Below are positions 35,847-45,975 of a stretch of 64,000 nucleotides of DNA, one piece after another. A program made the position numbers and the translations under genes. A model generated the notes under the pieces. The model saw nothing but the letters and a program-made list of their open reading frames with translations. It did no database searches and was not told where the DNA came from. Source of the DNA: Pseudomonas fluorescens. Lineage in GTDB: Bacteria; Pseudomonadota; Gammaproteobacteria; Pseudomonadales; Pseudomonadaceae. Each line of letters begins with the position of its first letter. Positions within the stretch are counted from its first letter, which is position 1. The stretch spans positions 2,618,501 to 2,682,500 of the forward strand of contig NZ_CP012830.1 of assembly GCF_001307155.1 (NCBI RefSeq), given 5' to 3'.

Positions 35847-36440
35847 ATGGCCGAACGTAAGGCGTCAGTCGAGCGCGACACTCTGGAAACCCAGATCAAA
35901 GCCTCGATCAACCTGGATGGCACCGGAAAGGCCCGATTCAATATCGGTGTTCCCTTCCTTGAGCACATGCTGGACCAGATCGCCCGTCACGGGCTGATCG
36001 ACCTGGATATCGAGTGCAAGGGTGACCTGCATATCGACGACCACCACACGGTGGAAGACGTCGGTATCACGCTGGGTCAGGCTTTCACCAAAGCCATCGG
36101 CGACAAAAAAGGCATCCGTCGTTACGGTCACGCCTATGTGCCGCTCGATGAAGCGCTGTCGCGCGTGGTCATCGACTTCTCTGGTCGTCCTGGCCTGCAG
36201 ATGCATGTACCGTATACCCGCGCCACTGTCGGCGGCTTCGATGTCGACCTGTTCCAGGAGTTTTTCCAGGGCTTCGTCAATCACGCCAACGTCAGCTTGC
36301 ACATCGACAATCTGCGTGGGCACAACACCCACCACCAGATCGAAACCGTGTTCAAGGCCTTCGGTCGCGCATTGCGCATGGCCGTCGAGCTGGATGAGCG
36401 CATGGCCGGGCAAATGCCTTCGACCAAGGGTGTTCTGTAA
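35847..36440 (+). CDS. hisB: Imidazoleglycerol-phosphate dehydratase
   Basis: Dehydrates imidazoleglycerol phosphate in histidine synthesis. The 197-residue monofunctional form (no phosphatase domain) has the manganese-site motifs [24 protein letters not shown] and [16 protein letters not shown] 35847 has CGGAG before it. It heads hisB-hisH-DUF2164-hisA-hisF; the hisB stop and the hisH start share one base (TAATG). Confidence 0.96.
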   Translation: MAERKASVERDTLETQIKASINLDGTGKARFNIGVPFLEHMLDQIARHGLIDLDIECKGDLHIDDHHTVEDVGITLGQAFTKAIGDKKGIRRYGHAYVPLDEALSRVVIDFSGRPGLQMHVPYTRATVGGFDVDLFQEFFQGFVNHANVSLHIDNLRGHNTHHQIETVFKAFGRALRMAVELDERMAGQMPSTKGVL

Positions 36441-37078
36441 TGCAGACGGTCGCGGTTATCGATTACGGCATGGGCAACCTGCACTCGGTGGCCAAGGCCC
36501 TCGAGCACGTCGGTGCCGGCAAGGTGCTGATCACCAGCGATGCCAGCGTGATTCGCGAAGCCGACCGAGTGGTGTTCCCCGGTGTGGGCGCGATTCGCGA
36601 TTGCATGGCGGAGATCCGTCGCCTGGGCTTCGACTCGCTGGTGCGTGAAGTCAGCCAGGACCGTCCGTTCCTCGGCATCTGCGTGGGCATGCAAGCCTTG
36701 CTCGAGCGCAGTGAAGAAAACGACGGCGTCGACTGCATCGGCCTGTTTCCCGGCCAGGTGAAGTTCTTCGGCAAAGGTCTGCATGAAGACGGCGAACACC
36801 TGAAAGTCCCGCACATGGGCTGGAACGAAGTGAAGCAGACGGTGGATCACCCGCTGTGGCACAACATTCCGGACCTCGCGCGTTTCTACTTCGTGCACAG
36901 CTACTACATCGCCGCCGGCAATCCGCGTCAGGTCGTGGGTAGTGGTCACTACGGCGTCGACTTCGCCGCAGCGCTGGCCGAAGGTTCGCGTTTCGCTGTG
37001 CAGTTCCACCCGGAGAAGAGCCATACCCATGGCCTGCAATTGCTGCAGAACTTCGCTGCGTGGGACGGTCGCTGGTAA
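36440..37078 (+). CDS. hisH: Imidazole glycerol phosphate synthase, glutaminase subunit
   Basis: Supplies ammonia from glutamine to HisF. The 212-residue class I glutamine amidotransferase has nucleophile Cys81 (GICVGMQ), the His/Glu pair in VQFHPEKSH and the PGVG oxyanion segment. Its start overlaps the hisB stop by one base and its own stop overlaps the next start (TAATG). It works with hisF, encoded three genes on. Confidence 0.96.
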   Translation: MQTVAVIDYGMGNLHSVAKALEHVGAGKVLITSDASVIREADRVVFPGVGAIRDCMAEIRRLGFDSLVREVSQDRPFLGICVGMQALLERSEENDGVDCIGLFPGQVKFFGKGLHEDGEHLKVPHMGWNEVKQTVDHPLWHNIPDLARFYFVHSYYIAAGNPRQVVGSGHYGVDFAAALAEGSRFAVQFHPEKSHTHGLQLLQNFAAWDGRW

Positions 37079-37335
37079 TGGCCGTCAAGAAAAAGCCGCC
37101 GATCCTCACGCTCACACCCGAGCAAGAGAACGAGGCCAACAGCAAGATCAAGCGTTTCATGGAAGACCGCTTCGAACTTGACCTTGGCTCGTTCGAGGCA
37201 GCTGAAATTCTTGAGCTGTTTACCCGCGAAATTGCTCCGCACTATTACAACAGGGCGATTTTCGATGTGCAGGCGCACCTCAAGGAGAGGTTCGAAAGCA
37301 TCGAAAGCGACCTGTGGGCGCTCGAGAAAAACTGA
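37078..37335 (+). CDS. DUF2164-family small protein
   Basis: An 85-residue protein: LTLTPEQENEANSKIKRFME, then ELDLGSFEAAEILELF and APHYYNRAIFDVQAHLKERF. This matches DUF2164 as I remember it. Function unknown. It is locked inside the his operon, with its start overlapping the hisH stop (TAATG) and hisA following after 42 bp. Coexpression with histidine genes is certain, but a role in the pathway is not. Confidence 0.85.
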   Translation: MAVKKKPPILTLTPEQENEANSKIKRFMEDRFELDLGSFEAAEILELFTREIAPHYYNRAIFDVQAHLKERFESIESDLWALEKN

Positions 37336-37377
37336 TTTCCGAGCAACGCTGAAAAATCGAATTTAAAGGTTTGCCAG

Positions 37378-38115
37378 ATGCTGATTATTCCCGCTATCGA
37401 TCTTAAAGACGGTGCCTGCGTACGCCTGCGCCAGGGCCGCATGGAAGATTCCACAGTGTTCTCCGATGACCCGGTGAGCATGGCTGCCAAGTGGGTGGAG
37501 GGCGGTTGCCGTCGTCTGCATCTGGTCGACCTGAACGGCGCCTTCGAAGGCCAGCCAGTCAACGGCGAAGTGGTCACTGCGATCGCCAAGCGCTACCCGA
37601 ACCTGCCTATTCAGATCGGTGGTGGTATCCGCTCGCTGGAAACCATTGAACACTACGTGAAAGCGGGCGTGAGCTACGTGATCATCGGCACCAAAGCCGT
37701 TAAAGACCCGGCCTTCGTCGCCGAAGCCTGCCGCGCCTTCCCGGGCAAAGTTATCGTTGGTCTGGATGCGAAGGACGGTTTTGTCGCCACCGATGGCTGG
37801 GCTGAAATCAGCACTGTGCAGGTTATCGACCTGGCGAAGCAGTTTGAAGCCGACGGCGTGTCTGCGATCGTTTATACCGACATCGCCAAAGACGGCATGA
37901 TGCAAGGCTGCAATGTGTCGTACACCGCAGCACTGGCCGCCGCCACGCGGATTCCGGTGATTGCGTCCGGCGGTATTCACAACCTGGGTGACATCAAGTC
38001 GCTGCTCGACGCCAAGGCGCCGGGGATCATCGGCGCCATCACCGGCCGGGCGATTTACGAAGGCACCCTCGACGTCGCTGAAGCGCAAGCTTTCTGCGAT
38101 TCGTACAAAGGCTGA
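37378..38115 (+). CDS. hisA: ProFAR isomerase
   Basis: Amadori isomerisation of ProFAR to PRFAR in histidine synthesis. The 245-residue TIM barrel has Asp8 (IPAIDLKDG), the phosphate-binding QIGGGIR and [11 protein letters not shown] with the second catalytic Asp. [14 protein letters not shown] is the second phosphate site. It lies between the DUF2164 gene and hisF. Confidence 0.96.
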   Translation: MLIIPAIDLKDGACVRLRQGRMEDSTVFSDDPVSMAAKWVEGGCRRLHLVDLNGAFEGQPVNGEVVTAIAKRYPNLPIQIGGGIRSLETIEHYVKAGVSYVIIGTKAVKDPAFVAEACRAFPGKVIVGLDAKDGFVATDGWAEISTVQVIDLAKQFEADGVSAIVYTDIAKDGMMQGCNVSYTAALAAATRIPVIASGGIHNLGDIKSLLDAKAPGIIGAITGRAIYEGTLDVAEAQAFCDSYKG

Positions 38116-38124
38116 GGACTTACC

Positions 38125-38895
38125 ATGGCGCTGGCCAAACGCATCATTCCTTGCCTGGACGTGGATAACGGCCGGGTCGTCAAAGGTGTGAAGTTCGAGA
38201 ACATCCGTGACGCCGGCGATCCGGTGGAAATCGCCCGTCGCTACGACGAGCAGGGTGCCGACGAGATTACTTTTCTCGACATCACCGCCAGCGTCGATGG
38301 CCGCGATACCACGTTGCATACCGTCGAGCGCATGGCCAGCCAGGTGTTCATCCCGCTGACCGTCGGCGGTGGCGTGCGCACCGTGCAAGACATCCGCAAC
38401 CTGCTCAATGCCGGCGCAGACAAGGTCTCGATCAACACCGCGGCGGTGTTCAATCCAGAGTTTGTCGGCGAAGCGGCGCAGCATTTCGGCTCGCAGTGCA
38501 TCGTTGTCGCCATCGACGCCAAGAAGGTTTCACTGCCGGGCGAAACCCCGCGCTGGGAGATCTTCACCCACGGCGGTCGCAAACCTACCGGGCTGGACGC
38601 GGTGGAGTGGGCGAAGAAGATGGAAGGTCTGGGTGCCGGCGAAATCCTGCTGACCAGCATGGACCAGGACGGCATGAAAAACGGCTTCGACCTGGGCGTC
38701 ACGCGTGCCATCAGCGATGCACTGGGGATTCCGGTGATCGCTTCGGGCGGCGTCGGCAATTTGCAGCATCTGGCTGACGGCATTCTTGAAGGCCACGCCA
38801 GTGCGGTGCTGGCAGCGAGTATTTTCCACTTCGGCGAATACACCGTACCGGAAGCCAAGGCCTACATGGCGCAACGCGGTATCTGCGTCCGATAA
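38125..38895 (+). CDS. hisF: Imidazole glycerol phosphate synthase, cyclase subunit
   Basis: Closes the imidazole ring using ammonia from HisH and releases AICAR. The 256-residue TIM barrel has the acidic catalytic residue in [15 protein letters not shown] (Asp12), the phosphate loop [11 protein letters not shown] and the second Asp in [20 protein letters not shown] and [11 protein letters not shown] follow. It is the last his gene here; a solute-binding-protein gene follows after 66 bp on the same strand. Confidence 0.96.
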   Translation: MALAKRIIPCLDVDNGRVVKGVKFENIRDAGDPVEIARRYDEQGADEITFLDITASVDGRDTTLHTVERMASQVFIPLTVGGGVRTVQDIRNLLNAGADKVSINTAAVFNPEFVGEAAQHFGSQCIVVAIDAKKVSLPGETPRWEIFTHGGRKPTGLDAVEWAKKMEGLGAGEILLTSMDQDGMKNGFDLGVTRAISDALGIPVIASGGVGNLQHLADGILEGHASAVLAASIFHFGEYTVPEAKAYMAQRGICVR

Positions 38896-38961
38896 AGGCC
38901 AGTGGACAGCATGGCGGGCTCAGGGCAAGCTTGGGCACGCCATGGATTCCGGTAAACCGTC

Positions 38962-39717
38962 ATGCTCAAACGTCTTCTCCTGGTACTCGCCAGCGCCTCG
39001 TTACTACTGGCTGGCGCTGCACGTGCTGCAGAAAAAACCGGCCCCGATCTGGTGCTGCTGACGGAAAACTTCCCGCCGTACAACATGGCGAAGAACGGCA
39101 AGAACTTCGCTCAGGAAGACAACATCGATGGCATCGCCGTGGACATCGTCCGCGAGATGTTCAAGCGCGCCGAAATCACTTACAGCCTGACACTGCGTTT
39201 CCCTTGGGAGCGGATCTACAAACTCGCCCTGGAGAAATCCGGGTATGGCGTGTTCGTCATGGCGCGACTGCCGGACCGCGAGAAACTCTTCAAATGGGTC
39301 GGCCCGATTGGTCCGGACGACTGGATCATGCTGGCCAAGGCTGACAGCAAGATCACCCTCGAGTCGCTGGCGCAGGCGCGCAAATACAAGATCGGCGCCT
39401 ACAAAGGTGATGCGATCGCCGAAACGTTGGCCAAGCAGGGTCTGAAACCGATCGTGGTGCTGCGCGATCAGGACAACGCGAAGAAGCTGGTCAATGGCCA
39501 GATCGACCTTTGGGCGACGGGAGATCCTGCTGGCCGTTACCTCGCTCGGCAGGATGGCGTGACGGGCCTCAAGACCGTGCTGCGTTTCAACAGTGCCCAG
39601 CTTTATCTGGCGCTGAACAAAGACGTGTCCGACGAAATCGTCGCCAGGCTTCAGGCCGCGCTGGATCAGTTGCGCCAGGAAGGCGTGGTGGACGACATCA
39701 TGGCGCGGTATCTGTAA
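38962..39717 (+). CDS. Family 3 solute-binding protein
   Basis: A 251-residue exported protein: signal peptide 1-22 (LLLVLASASLLLAGAARAA), then LVLLTENFPPYNM and AVDIVREMFKRAEI as in amino-acid binding proteins. There is no cognate permease or ATPase gene nearby, so it may be an orphan sensor-type binding protein. In P. aeruginosa the equivalent (PA5139) also follows hisF. Ligand unknown. Confidence 0.88.
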   Translation: MLKRLLLVLASASLLLAGAARAAEKTGPDLVLLTENFPPYNMAKNGKNFAQEDNIDGIAVDIVREMFKRAEITYSLTLRFPWERIYKLALEKSGYGVFVMARLPDREKLFKWVGPIGPDDWIMLAKADSKITLESLAQARKYKIGAYKGDAIAETLAKQGLKPIVVLRDQDNAKKLVNGQIDLWATGDPAGRYLARQDGVTGLKTVLRFNSAQLYLALNKDVSDEIVARLQAALDQLRQEGVVDDIMARYL

Positions 39718-39722
39718 GGTCC

Positions 39723-39868
39723 TGTGGTGAGGGGGCTTGCCCCCGTTTGGGCGCAAAGCGGCCCTAAAACCAAGCACCGCAGTGATTCAGACAGAACGAG
39801 TGGGTATCTTTTACGACTGCTTCGCCCGAGCGCGGACTGGCCGACGTGGGCAAGCCCCCTCGCCACAA
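39723..39868. repeat. REP doublet (GGGGGCTTGCCCCC type)
   Basis: TGTGGTGAGGGGGCTTGCCC (39723) and an inverted CGTGGGCAAGCCCCCTCGCC (39845, ending ACAA at 39868) enclose about 100 bp. It lies between the binding-protein gene and the convergent deacetylase gene. Confidence 0.85.
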
Positions 39869-39881
39869 GAGCGAATCCTTT

Positions 39882-40661
39882 TCAGCGGTAAACCCCGTCC
39901 TTCCCGTGCCCAACCATCGCCTTGTTGCTGCGCACGCTGATCATCAACTTGATATCGATCCAGTCGATGCCCTGGGCCTTGAGCTTGGGCAGTTCGCGCT
40001 CAAGCACCGCCAGGGTTTGTGGATAGGGGTGGCCGATCATCACCGCAGAGCCTTGCTTGTGGGCCAGGCTGATGGCGGTCTGTAGCTGAGTGAAGATTGC
40101 GCCCTCGGTGCGCTCGTCATCGAGAAACACATCTCGCGAAACACTCGCCAAACCGATCTTCTGCGCCTCGGCGGCGGCGACGGTCTGGGCGCTGGTACGG
40201 CTGTCTACAAAGAACTTGTGCCGACGTTGCAGCTCGGCCATCAGCCAGGTCATGGCCGGTTGCTGGGCGGTCATGCGGCTGCCCATGTGGTTGTTGATGC
40301 CGCTGGTATAGGGCACGGCGTTGAACGCCGCACTCAGGCGTTTTTCCAGCTCTTCGATGGGGAGTTCGGGATGCCAGGCGAACGGGCCGGTGGCCGGGTC
40401 CATGGGCATGTGCAGTATGACGATCTTGCCGGCGTGGTGGGCCTCGCGGGCAAATTCGGCAGCGTGGGGAGTGTCGGGCATGATTGCCGTGGTCACCGGT
40501 CCGGGCAGCGCCAGCACACGGCGGTCGCGCGGCAGGTTTTGCCCGAGGTCATCGATGATCAGGCTCAGGTAGGCCTTGTGTGGCGCCGCCGTCTCGGCAG
40601 GCGCCGCGTGAGCAGCACCCGCCAGACAGCACAGCAGGCTGAGGATGACCCGCAAGCGCAT
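39882..40661 (-). CDS. Divergent polysaccharide deacetylase family protein
   Basis: A 259-residue exported protein. The signal peptide (1-19) is followed by SLIIDDLGQNLPRDRRVLAL, the divergent polysaccharide deacetylase (YibQ-type) start. HMPMDPATGPFAWHP, NNHMGSRMT and FVDSRTSAQTVAAAEA follow in the family order. It is the last of envC-ctpA-deacetylase, a cell-wall cluster on the minus strand. The likely role is in peptidoglycan or envelope turnover. Confidence 0.92.
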   Translation of the reverse strand: MRLRVILSLLCCLAGAAHAAPAETAAPHKAYLSLIIDDLGQNLPRDRRVLALPGPVTTAIMPDTPHAAEFAREAHHAGKIVILHMPMDPATGPFAWHPELPIEELEKRLSAAFNAVPYTSGINNHMGSRMTAQQPAMTWLMAELQRRHKFFVDSRTSAQTVAAAEAQKIGLASVSRDVFLDDERTEGAIFTQLQTAISLAHKQGSAVMIGHPYPQTLAVLERELPKLKAQGIDWIDIKLMISVRSNKAMVGHGKDGVYR

Positions 40662-40662
40662 C

Positions 40663-41982
40663 TCAGTGGCCGCGGGTGATGCTCAGGCCTTTGAGCAGGC
40701 TCAGGGCCTGGGCCAATTGGTAGTCGTCGTCCTGTGGCATCGGTTTGGCTTTGCCGCTGGATTTGGTTGGCTTGTCGGCGCCGCCGTTGCCATTGCCCAG
40801 GTGACCTTGCAGATCGGCTTCCTTGAAGTATTCGCCGTCCTGCTCGTTGGTGATCTTGGCCTTGCGCACTTCGATGTCCGGAACGATGCCCTGGGCCTGG
40901 ATCGAGCGCCCGTTCGGCGTGAAGTACAACGCGGTGGTGATCTTCAGCGCACGGTCGTTGTTCAGTGGCAGCACGGTTTGCACCGAACCTTTACCGAAGC
41001 TGGTGGTGCCCATGACCACTGCGCGTTTTTGATCTTGCAGGGCGCCGGCGACAATTTCCGAGGCCGAGGCGCTACCGCCGTTGATCAGCACGACCATTGG
41101 CACCGCTTCGCTTTCGTCCTTGCCGGTGGCAGTGAAGCGCAGCTCAGAGTTGGCGATACGGCCCTTGGTGTAAACGATCAAGCCTTTGGTGATGAAGTGG
41201 TCGACCACTTCGACCGCTGCTTGCAGCACGCCGCCCGGGTTGTTGCGCAGGTCAAGCACGATGCCGCTGAGCTTCTTGCCGTTGTCCTTGCGCAACTTGG
41301 CCAGCGCCTTGGAGACCTCTTCGCCGGTCTTGACCTGGAACTGGGTGATGCGGATGTAGGCGTAGCCCGAATCCAGCAACTGGCTCTTCACGCTCTTGAC
41401 CTGGATGGTCGCGCGGGTCAGCGTCACGTCGAACGGTGCACCACCATCGCGCACCAGAGTCAGAGTGATCTTCTCGCCGATCTTGCCGCGCATCTTGTCC
41501 ACGGCTTCGGTCATGCTCTGGCCGCGGGTTGGCTGGCCGTTGATCTTGACGATGAAGTCACCCGCCTGGATGCCGGCTTTTGAGGCAGGGGTGTCATCGA
41601 TCGGCGAAACGACTTTGATGAAACCGTCTTCGGCGCCGACTTCGATGCCCAGGCCGCCGAATTCGCCGCTGGTGCTTTCCTGCAACTCGGCAAAGTCTTC
41701 CGGGCCGAGGTAGGCGGAGTGTGGGTCAAGGTTGCTGAGCATGCCCTTGATGGCATTTTCCAGCAGGGTCTTGTCGTCAACCGGTTCGACATAGGCAGCC
41801 TTGATCCGGTCCATGACCTCGGCAAAGGTGCGCAGCTCTTCCAGCGGCAATGGCGCCTTGGTGGTCGCAGCAGTGCCCGCAGGCGCAACCGCCGGGGCCG
41901 GTTGAGCGGCAAACGCCAACGGCGCACCGATCACCAGAGCGATCGTCAGGGCCAGCGAATTGAGGCGGGACAAATGCAGCAT
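40663..41982 (-). CDS. ctpA: Carboxyl-terminal processing protease
   Basis: A 439-residue periplasmic S41 protease. It has a signal peptide (1-25), a PDZ domain (about 95-175, GEFGGLGIEVG and SPIDDTPASKAGIQAGD) and a Ser306/Lys331 dyad (GGSASASEI, TTSFGKGS). In P. aeruginosa CtpA degrades peptidoglycan hydrolases. Next to envC, a hydrolase activator gene, this fits control of wall cutting. The C-terminal tail is Lys/Gly/Asp-rich. Confidence 0.95.
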   Translation of the reverse strand: MLHLSRLNSLALTIALVIGAPLAFAAQPAPAVAPAGTAATTKAPLPLEELRTFAEVMDRIKAAYVEPVDDKTLLENAIKGMLSNLDPHSAYLGPEDFAELQESTSGEFGGLGIEVGAEDGFIKVVSPIDDTPASKAGIQAGDFIVKINGQPTRGQSMTEAVDKMRGKIGEKITLTLVRDGGAPFDVTLTRATIQVKSVKSQLLDSGYAYIRITQFQVKTGEEVSKALAKLRKDNGKKLSGIVLDLRNNPGGVLQAAVEVVDHFITKGLIVYTKGRIANSELRFTATGKDESEAVPMVVLINGGSASASEIVAGALQDQKRAVVMGTTSFGKGSVQTVLPLNNDRALKITTALYFTPNGRSIQAQGIVPDIEVRKAKITNEQDGEYFKEADLQGHLGNGNGGADKPTKSSGKAKPMPQDDDYQLAQALSLLKGLSITRGH

Positions 41983-42016
41983 GTCGAACGAACTCCTAAT
42001 GTAGGTGACTCAACGC

Positions 42017-43312
42017 CTATCCTTGCGCGCGGCACCATTGTGCTGGATCACTCGGGTGACCCTGCTGACGAATAGCGAAATACAGTGCAGGTGTGTCCTG
42101 GCCACCACTGTTACCGACAGTGGAGATGGATTCACCGGCCTTGACCACATCACCGGCCGCTTTAAGCAGCGTCTGGTTGTGGCCGTACAAACTCAAAAAA
42201 CCATTGCCGTGGTCGAGGATCACCAGCAAACCGGCACCGCGCAACCAGTCGGCAAACACCACGCGACCGCCGTGTACGGCATGCACCTGGCTGCCTGCAG
42301 AGGCGCTGATCATCACGCCGTCCCACTTGGTTCGGGCATCGTCACCACGGGTTTCACCAAAACGCGCAAGCAATCGACCATCGACAGGCCACGGAAGTTT
42401 TCCGCGGGCGGAAGCAAAGGGCCCGCCGAAGGACTCGCCGGCACTTGAAACCAGTGCGCCGGGTGTCGACTTGGCGGGTTTGCGTGGGGCATCAGTAGGG
42501 GCTTCAGCCCGGGCCTGAGCCTCACGTAAACGCTTTTTTTCGGCTTCCTGCTGGGCGATCAGCGCTTTTTGTCGCGCTTCTTCTGCCTCACGGGCCTGGC
42601 GGGCCAGGGTTTCCTCGATGGTTTTGAGTACTTTAGACAGATCGGCCTGATCCTGCTCGCGGGCTTGCAGCTTCTGGTCGCGGGCTTTCACGTCGTCGTT
42701 GAGCTTGGCCAGGACTTGCTGACGCTCCTTGCGGACTTTGTCGAGTTCGTCACGCTGGCTGTCGAGGCTGCTTTTCTGCACCAGCAACTGGGCTTGTTGC
42801 TGGGCGATATCCTGCTCGACGTTGGCCAGCTGGCGCAGGGTTTCGTTGAAATTCTTCAACTGCTCCAGGCGTGCCTGGCTCAGGTAGTCGTAATAGGTGA
42901 GGGTGCGGGCGAATTTTTCCGGGTTCTGCTGGTTGAGCAGCAGCTTGAGGTACTCCTGACGGCCGTTCTGATAGGCCGCGCGGGCCTGAATGGCGATCAG
43001 TCGTTGCTGTTCAATGCGCGCGCTCTGGAGTTTTTTTTTCTCACCATCGAGTCGCTGTATCTCGGATTCGCTTTTCTTCAGCTCTTTTTGCAGTGCATCG
43101 ACCTGCTTTTCGAGCTTGCCCATCTCGGTCTCGGTGCCTTTGAGGTCCTTTTGCACGCCGGACTTTTCTTCCTGCAACTTGCCCAGCAGCTTTTTCAGCT
43201 CGGCAATATCCTGACGCGTGGCGTCCAACTGTTGTTGGGTTTGCGCGCGTTCATCGGCAAACGCCGGATGGAGCAGGCAGGTCAGGGCAAGGGCAATCAG
43301 GGCGCGAAGCAT
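42017..43312 (-). CDS. envC: Murein hydrolase activator EnvC
   Basis: A 431-residue periplasmic protein: signal peptide, a long coiled coil (about 20-265, rich in Gln/Lys/Glu), an Ala/Lys/Glu linker and a LytM domain (about 315-431). The LytM domain keeps ILDHGNGFLSLYGHNQ but has KWDGVMISAS where active enzymes have HxGIDI. It is therefore a catalytically dead regulator, as in E. coli EnvC, that activates amidases at the septum. ATG 43312 gives a good signal peptide; a GTG at 43327 is possible. It lies in the same cluster as ctpA. Confidence 0.93.
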   Translation of the reverse strand: MLRALIALALTCLLHPAFADERAQTQQQLDATRQDIAELKKLLGKLQEEKSGVQKDLKGTETEMGKLEKQVDALQKELKKSESEIQRLDGEKKKLQSARIEQQRLIAIQARAAYQNGRQEYLKLLLNQQNPEKFARTLTYYDYLSQARLEQLKNFNETLRQLANVEQDIAQQQAQLLVQKSSLDSQRDELDKVRKERQQVLAKLNDDVKARDQKLQAREQDQADLSKVLKTIEETLARQAREAEEARQKALIAQQEAEKKRLREAQARAEAPTDAPRKPAKSTPGALVSSAGESFGGPFASARGKLPWPVDGRLLARFGETRGDDARTKWDGVMISASAGSQVHAVHGGRVVFADWLRGAGLLVILDHGNGFLSLYGHNQTLLKAAGDVVKAGESISTVGNSGGQDTPALYFAIRQQGHPSDPAQWCRAQG

Positions 43313-43426
43313 AAAGGCGGGCGACACCAGGGGAAAAAGGACAGCCTAGTATGCCCGGCCAAGGCTGTAAAAAAAACGTCCATTTCTGGCTGTGTGATAA
43401 CTGGACTGAAAAACGCCGAAAACCAA

Positions 43427-43541
43427 TGTGGGAGCAGCCGGGCGACGTTCGTTTGCTCGGGATTGCGCCTTAACATTCAACTGTGAAGTTGGTGTCAGAT
43501 TGCTATCGCGATCAGGCGAACGTCGCCCGGCTGCTCCCACA
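43427..43541. repeat. REP doublet with perfect 25-bp arms
   Basis: TGTGGGAGCAGCCGGGCGAC (43427, continuing GTTCG) is exactly inverted at 43517-43541, with a 65-bp loop. It separates envC from gpmI. Confidence 0.92.
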
Positions 43542-43568
43542 GGGTTTAGCAGCGTTTGAAAGCCTTGA

Positions 43569-45098
43569 TCACACCAGAATCGACGTACCCGTCATTTCGG
43601 CAGGCTTCGCAAGGCCCAGCAGCATGAGCATGGTCGGTGCCACATCCGCCAGTACACCGCCTTCGCGAACCTTGAGGTTGCGTTTACCGACGTAGATGAA
43701 CGGTACTGGTTCCGTGGTGTGAGCGGTGTGCGCCTGGCCGGTGGATTCGTCGGACATTTGCTCGACATTGCCATGGTCGGCGGTGATCAGCGCTTCGCCG
43801 CCGACCTTTTCCAGGGCATCGACGATGCGACCGACGCACAGGTCCAGGCACTCGACGGCTTTCACCGCGGCATCGAACACGCCGCTATGGCCGACCATAT
43901 CGCCGTTGGCGTAGTTGACCACGATCACGTCGTAGCGCTGGTTTTCGATCGCGTCGACGATCCTGTCGGTGACTTCCGGTGCGCTCATTTCTGGCTGCAA
44001 GTCATAGGTGGCGACTTTCGGCGACGGGATCAGGATGCGTTCTTCGCCCGGGAACGGTTCTTCGCGACCACCGGAGAAGAAGAAGGTCACGTGAGCGTAT
44101 TTTTCGGTTTCGGCGATGCGCAGCTGGGTTTTGCCATTTTTAGCCAAATAGTCGCCCAGCACGTTCTCCAGGCTGCCCGGCGCAAAGGCTGCCGGTGCAG
44201 GAATGCTGGCGGCGTATTGGGTCAGCATGACAAAGCCGGCCAGTTTCGGCTGGCGCGCGCGCTCGAAATCCTTGAAATCGTCTTCGACGAATACCCGGGT
44301 CAGCTCACGGGCGCGGTCGGCGCGGAAGTTCATGAACACCACGGCATCGCCGTCTTCGACCTTGACCGGTTCACCGATGGTGGTGGCTTTGACGAATTCG
44401 TCGCTTTCGCCACGCTCGTAGGCGGCTTCCAGGCCTTGCTGGGCGGTGGCGGCGTTGAATTCGCCGTTACCGTCAACGATCAGGTTGTAGGCCTGGGACA
44501 CGCGATCCCAGCGGTTGTCGCGGTCCATGGCGAAGTAACGGCCAATGATGCTGGCGATCCGGCCTTTGCCCAGCGTCTTGAACGCTTCATCCAGCAGCTC
44601 GATCGACGACTGTGCGCTTTTTGGCGGCGTGTCGCGGCCGTCGAGGAAGGCGTGCAGGTAGATCTTCTCGGCGCCGCGCTTGAAGGCCAGTTCGGCCATG
44701 GCGATCAGGTGATCCTGGTGGCTGTGCACGCCGCCTTCGGACAGCAGGCCCATGAAGTGCACGGCTTTGCCGGCAGCAACGGCTTTATCCACGGCAGCGC
44801 AGATGGTCGGGTTCTCGAAGAATTCACCATCGCGGATCGCTTTGGTCACGCGGGTGAAGTCCTGATACACCACGCGGCCTGCGCCGAGGTTCATGTGGCC
44901 GACTTCCGAGTTGCCCATTTGCCCGTCCGGCAGGCCGACGTCCATGCCCGAACCCGAGATCAGGCCGTTCGGTACGGTGGCGTACAAACGGTCGAGGACC
45001 GGCTTTTTGGCCGTGAACACGGCGTTGGATTCCTGGCTTTCACTGTGACCGAAGCCGTCGAGAATAATCAGGACCAAAGGTTTAGGCGTGGTAGTCAT
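43569..45098 (-). CDS. gpmI: 2,3-bisphosphoglycerate-independent phosphoglycerate mutase
   Basis: Interconverts 3- and 2-phosphoglycerate in glycolysis and gluconeogenesis. The 509-residue alkaline-phosphatase-fold protein has Asp14 (LILDGFGHS) and nucleophile Ser64 ([16 protein letters not shown]). The metal ligands are in [11 protein letters not shown] and [15 protein letters not shown] 45098 has GTGGA upstream. It is divergent from the rhodanese-like gene across 151 bp. Confidence 0.96.
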   Translation of the reverse strand: MTTTPKPLVLIILDGFGHSESQESNAVFTAKKPVLDRLYATVPNGLISGSGMDVGLPDGQMGNSEVGHMNLGAGRVVYQDFTRVTKAIRDGEFFENPTICAAVDKAVAAGKAVHFMGLLSEGGVHSHQDHLIAMAELAFKRGAEKIYLHAFLDGRDTPPKSAQSSIELLDEAFKTLGKGRIASIIGRYFAMDRDNRWDRVSQAYNLIVDGNGEFNAATAQQGLEAAYERGESDEFVKATTIGEPVKVEDGDAVVFMNFRADRARELTRVFVEDDFKDFERARQPKLAGFVMLTQYAASIPAPAAFAPGSLENVLGDYLAKNGKTQLRIAETEKYAHVTFFFSGGREEPFPGEERILIPSPKVATYDLQPEMSAPEVTDRIVDAIENQRYDVIVVNYANGDMVGHSGVFDAAVKAVECLDLCVGRIVDALEKVGGEALITADHGNVEQMSDESTGQAHTAHTTEPVPFIYVGKRNLKVREGGVLADVAPTMLMLLGLAKPAEMTGTSILV

Positions 45099-45249
45099 GG
45101 ATTCCACTCTGGCTTAAGTTAAAGGTGCGATGGAAAAAGGGAGTGGCAGTTTAAAGCGAAGTTCAGACCGCGTCACCGCCGGACGGGGTTTGGCCCACCA
45201 TAGTGGCTGTGTATACTGGCCGACATTTTAACGCCCTGGAACCTCCTTG

Positions 45250-45663
45250 ATGGTTGCTCACCTGATTGAATTTGCCACTAACCACTATCTGCTCGTCGGT
45301 ATCTTCGTCGTACTGCTGGCGTTGTTGATCGCTCGCGAGATGAGCCGTGGCGGCCGTAGCCTCAGCACCGCTGAGCTGACTGCGCTGGTCAACAAGGACC
45401 AGGGCGTGGTTGTCGATATCCGTACCACCAAGGATTTCGCCGCCGGTCACATCGTTGGCGCGCTGAACATTCCGCAGGACAAACTGACCGCTCGCGTTGG
45501 CGAACTGGAAAAGCACAAGGCCAAGACCATCATTCTGGTCGACGCCCTGGGCCAGCATTCCGGTACTCACGCTCGCGAGCTGTTGAAGTCCGGTTTTACT
45601 GCAGCCAAGCTGTCCGGTGGGATCTCCAGCTGGAAAGCCGACAATCTGCCGCTGGTGAAGTGA
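45250..45663 (+). CDS. Membrane-anchored rhodanese-like protein without the active-site Cys
   Basis: A 137-residue protein: one N-terminal membrane helix (about 10-30, YLLVGIFVVLLALLI), then a rhodanese domain (VVVDIRTTKDFAAGHIVGAL, LSGGISSWKADNLPLVK). Where rhodaneses have the Cys loop it reads VDALGQHSGTHA, with no Cys anywhere in the domain. Sulfur transfer by the usual route is therefore unlikely. E. coli YibN has the same layout beside grxC and secB. It is first in the rhodanese-grxC-secB run. Confidence 0.9.
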   Translation: MVAHLIEFATNHYLLVGIFVVLLALLIAREMSRGGRSLSTAELTALVNKDQGVVVDIRTTKDFAAGHIVGALNIPQDKLTARVGELEKHKAKTIILVDALGQHSGTHARELLKSGFTAAKLSGGISSWKADNLPLVK

Positions 45664-45664
45664 T

Positions 45665-45919
45665 ATGAAAAACGTCGTCGTCTACTCCAGCGATTACTGC
45701 CCCTACTGCTCCCGAGCCAAGTACCTGCTCGAGAACAAGGGCGTAGCCTTCGAAGAGATCAAGGTCGATGGCAAGCCGCAGGTGCGTGCCGAGATGGCCC
45801 AGAAAGCCGGACGTACGTCCGTGCCGCAGATCTGGATCGGCAGCACCCACGTTGGTGGTTGTGATGATTTGTTTGCCCTGGACCGCGCCGGCAAGCTCGA
45901 CGCGCTGCTCACGGCCTGA
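45665..45919 (+). CDS. grxC: Glutaredoxin 3
   Basis: An 84-residue cytosolic dithiol glutaredoxin with CPYC (Cys12, Cys15), the cis-Pro TSVPQIWIG and GGCDDL glutathione site. It starts two bases after the rhodanese stop, so it is cotranscribed. The grxC-secB neighbourhood is conserved in gammaproteobacteria. Confidence 0.96.
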   Translation: MKNVVVYSSDYCPYCSRAKYLLENKGVAFEEIKVDGKPQVRAEMAQKAGRTSVPQIWIGSTHVGGCDDLFALDRAGKLDALLTA

Positions 45920-45975
45920 CTGAACCCTTAAGATCAGCAAACCCTACAAGACCCCAAGATCAGAAAGGATCTGAG

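Noticed and set aside
43719..45122. A 467-codon open frame antisense to gpmI
   Set aside because: Shadow frame; gpmI is complete with all motifs.
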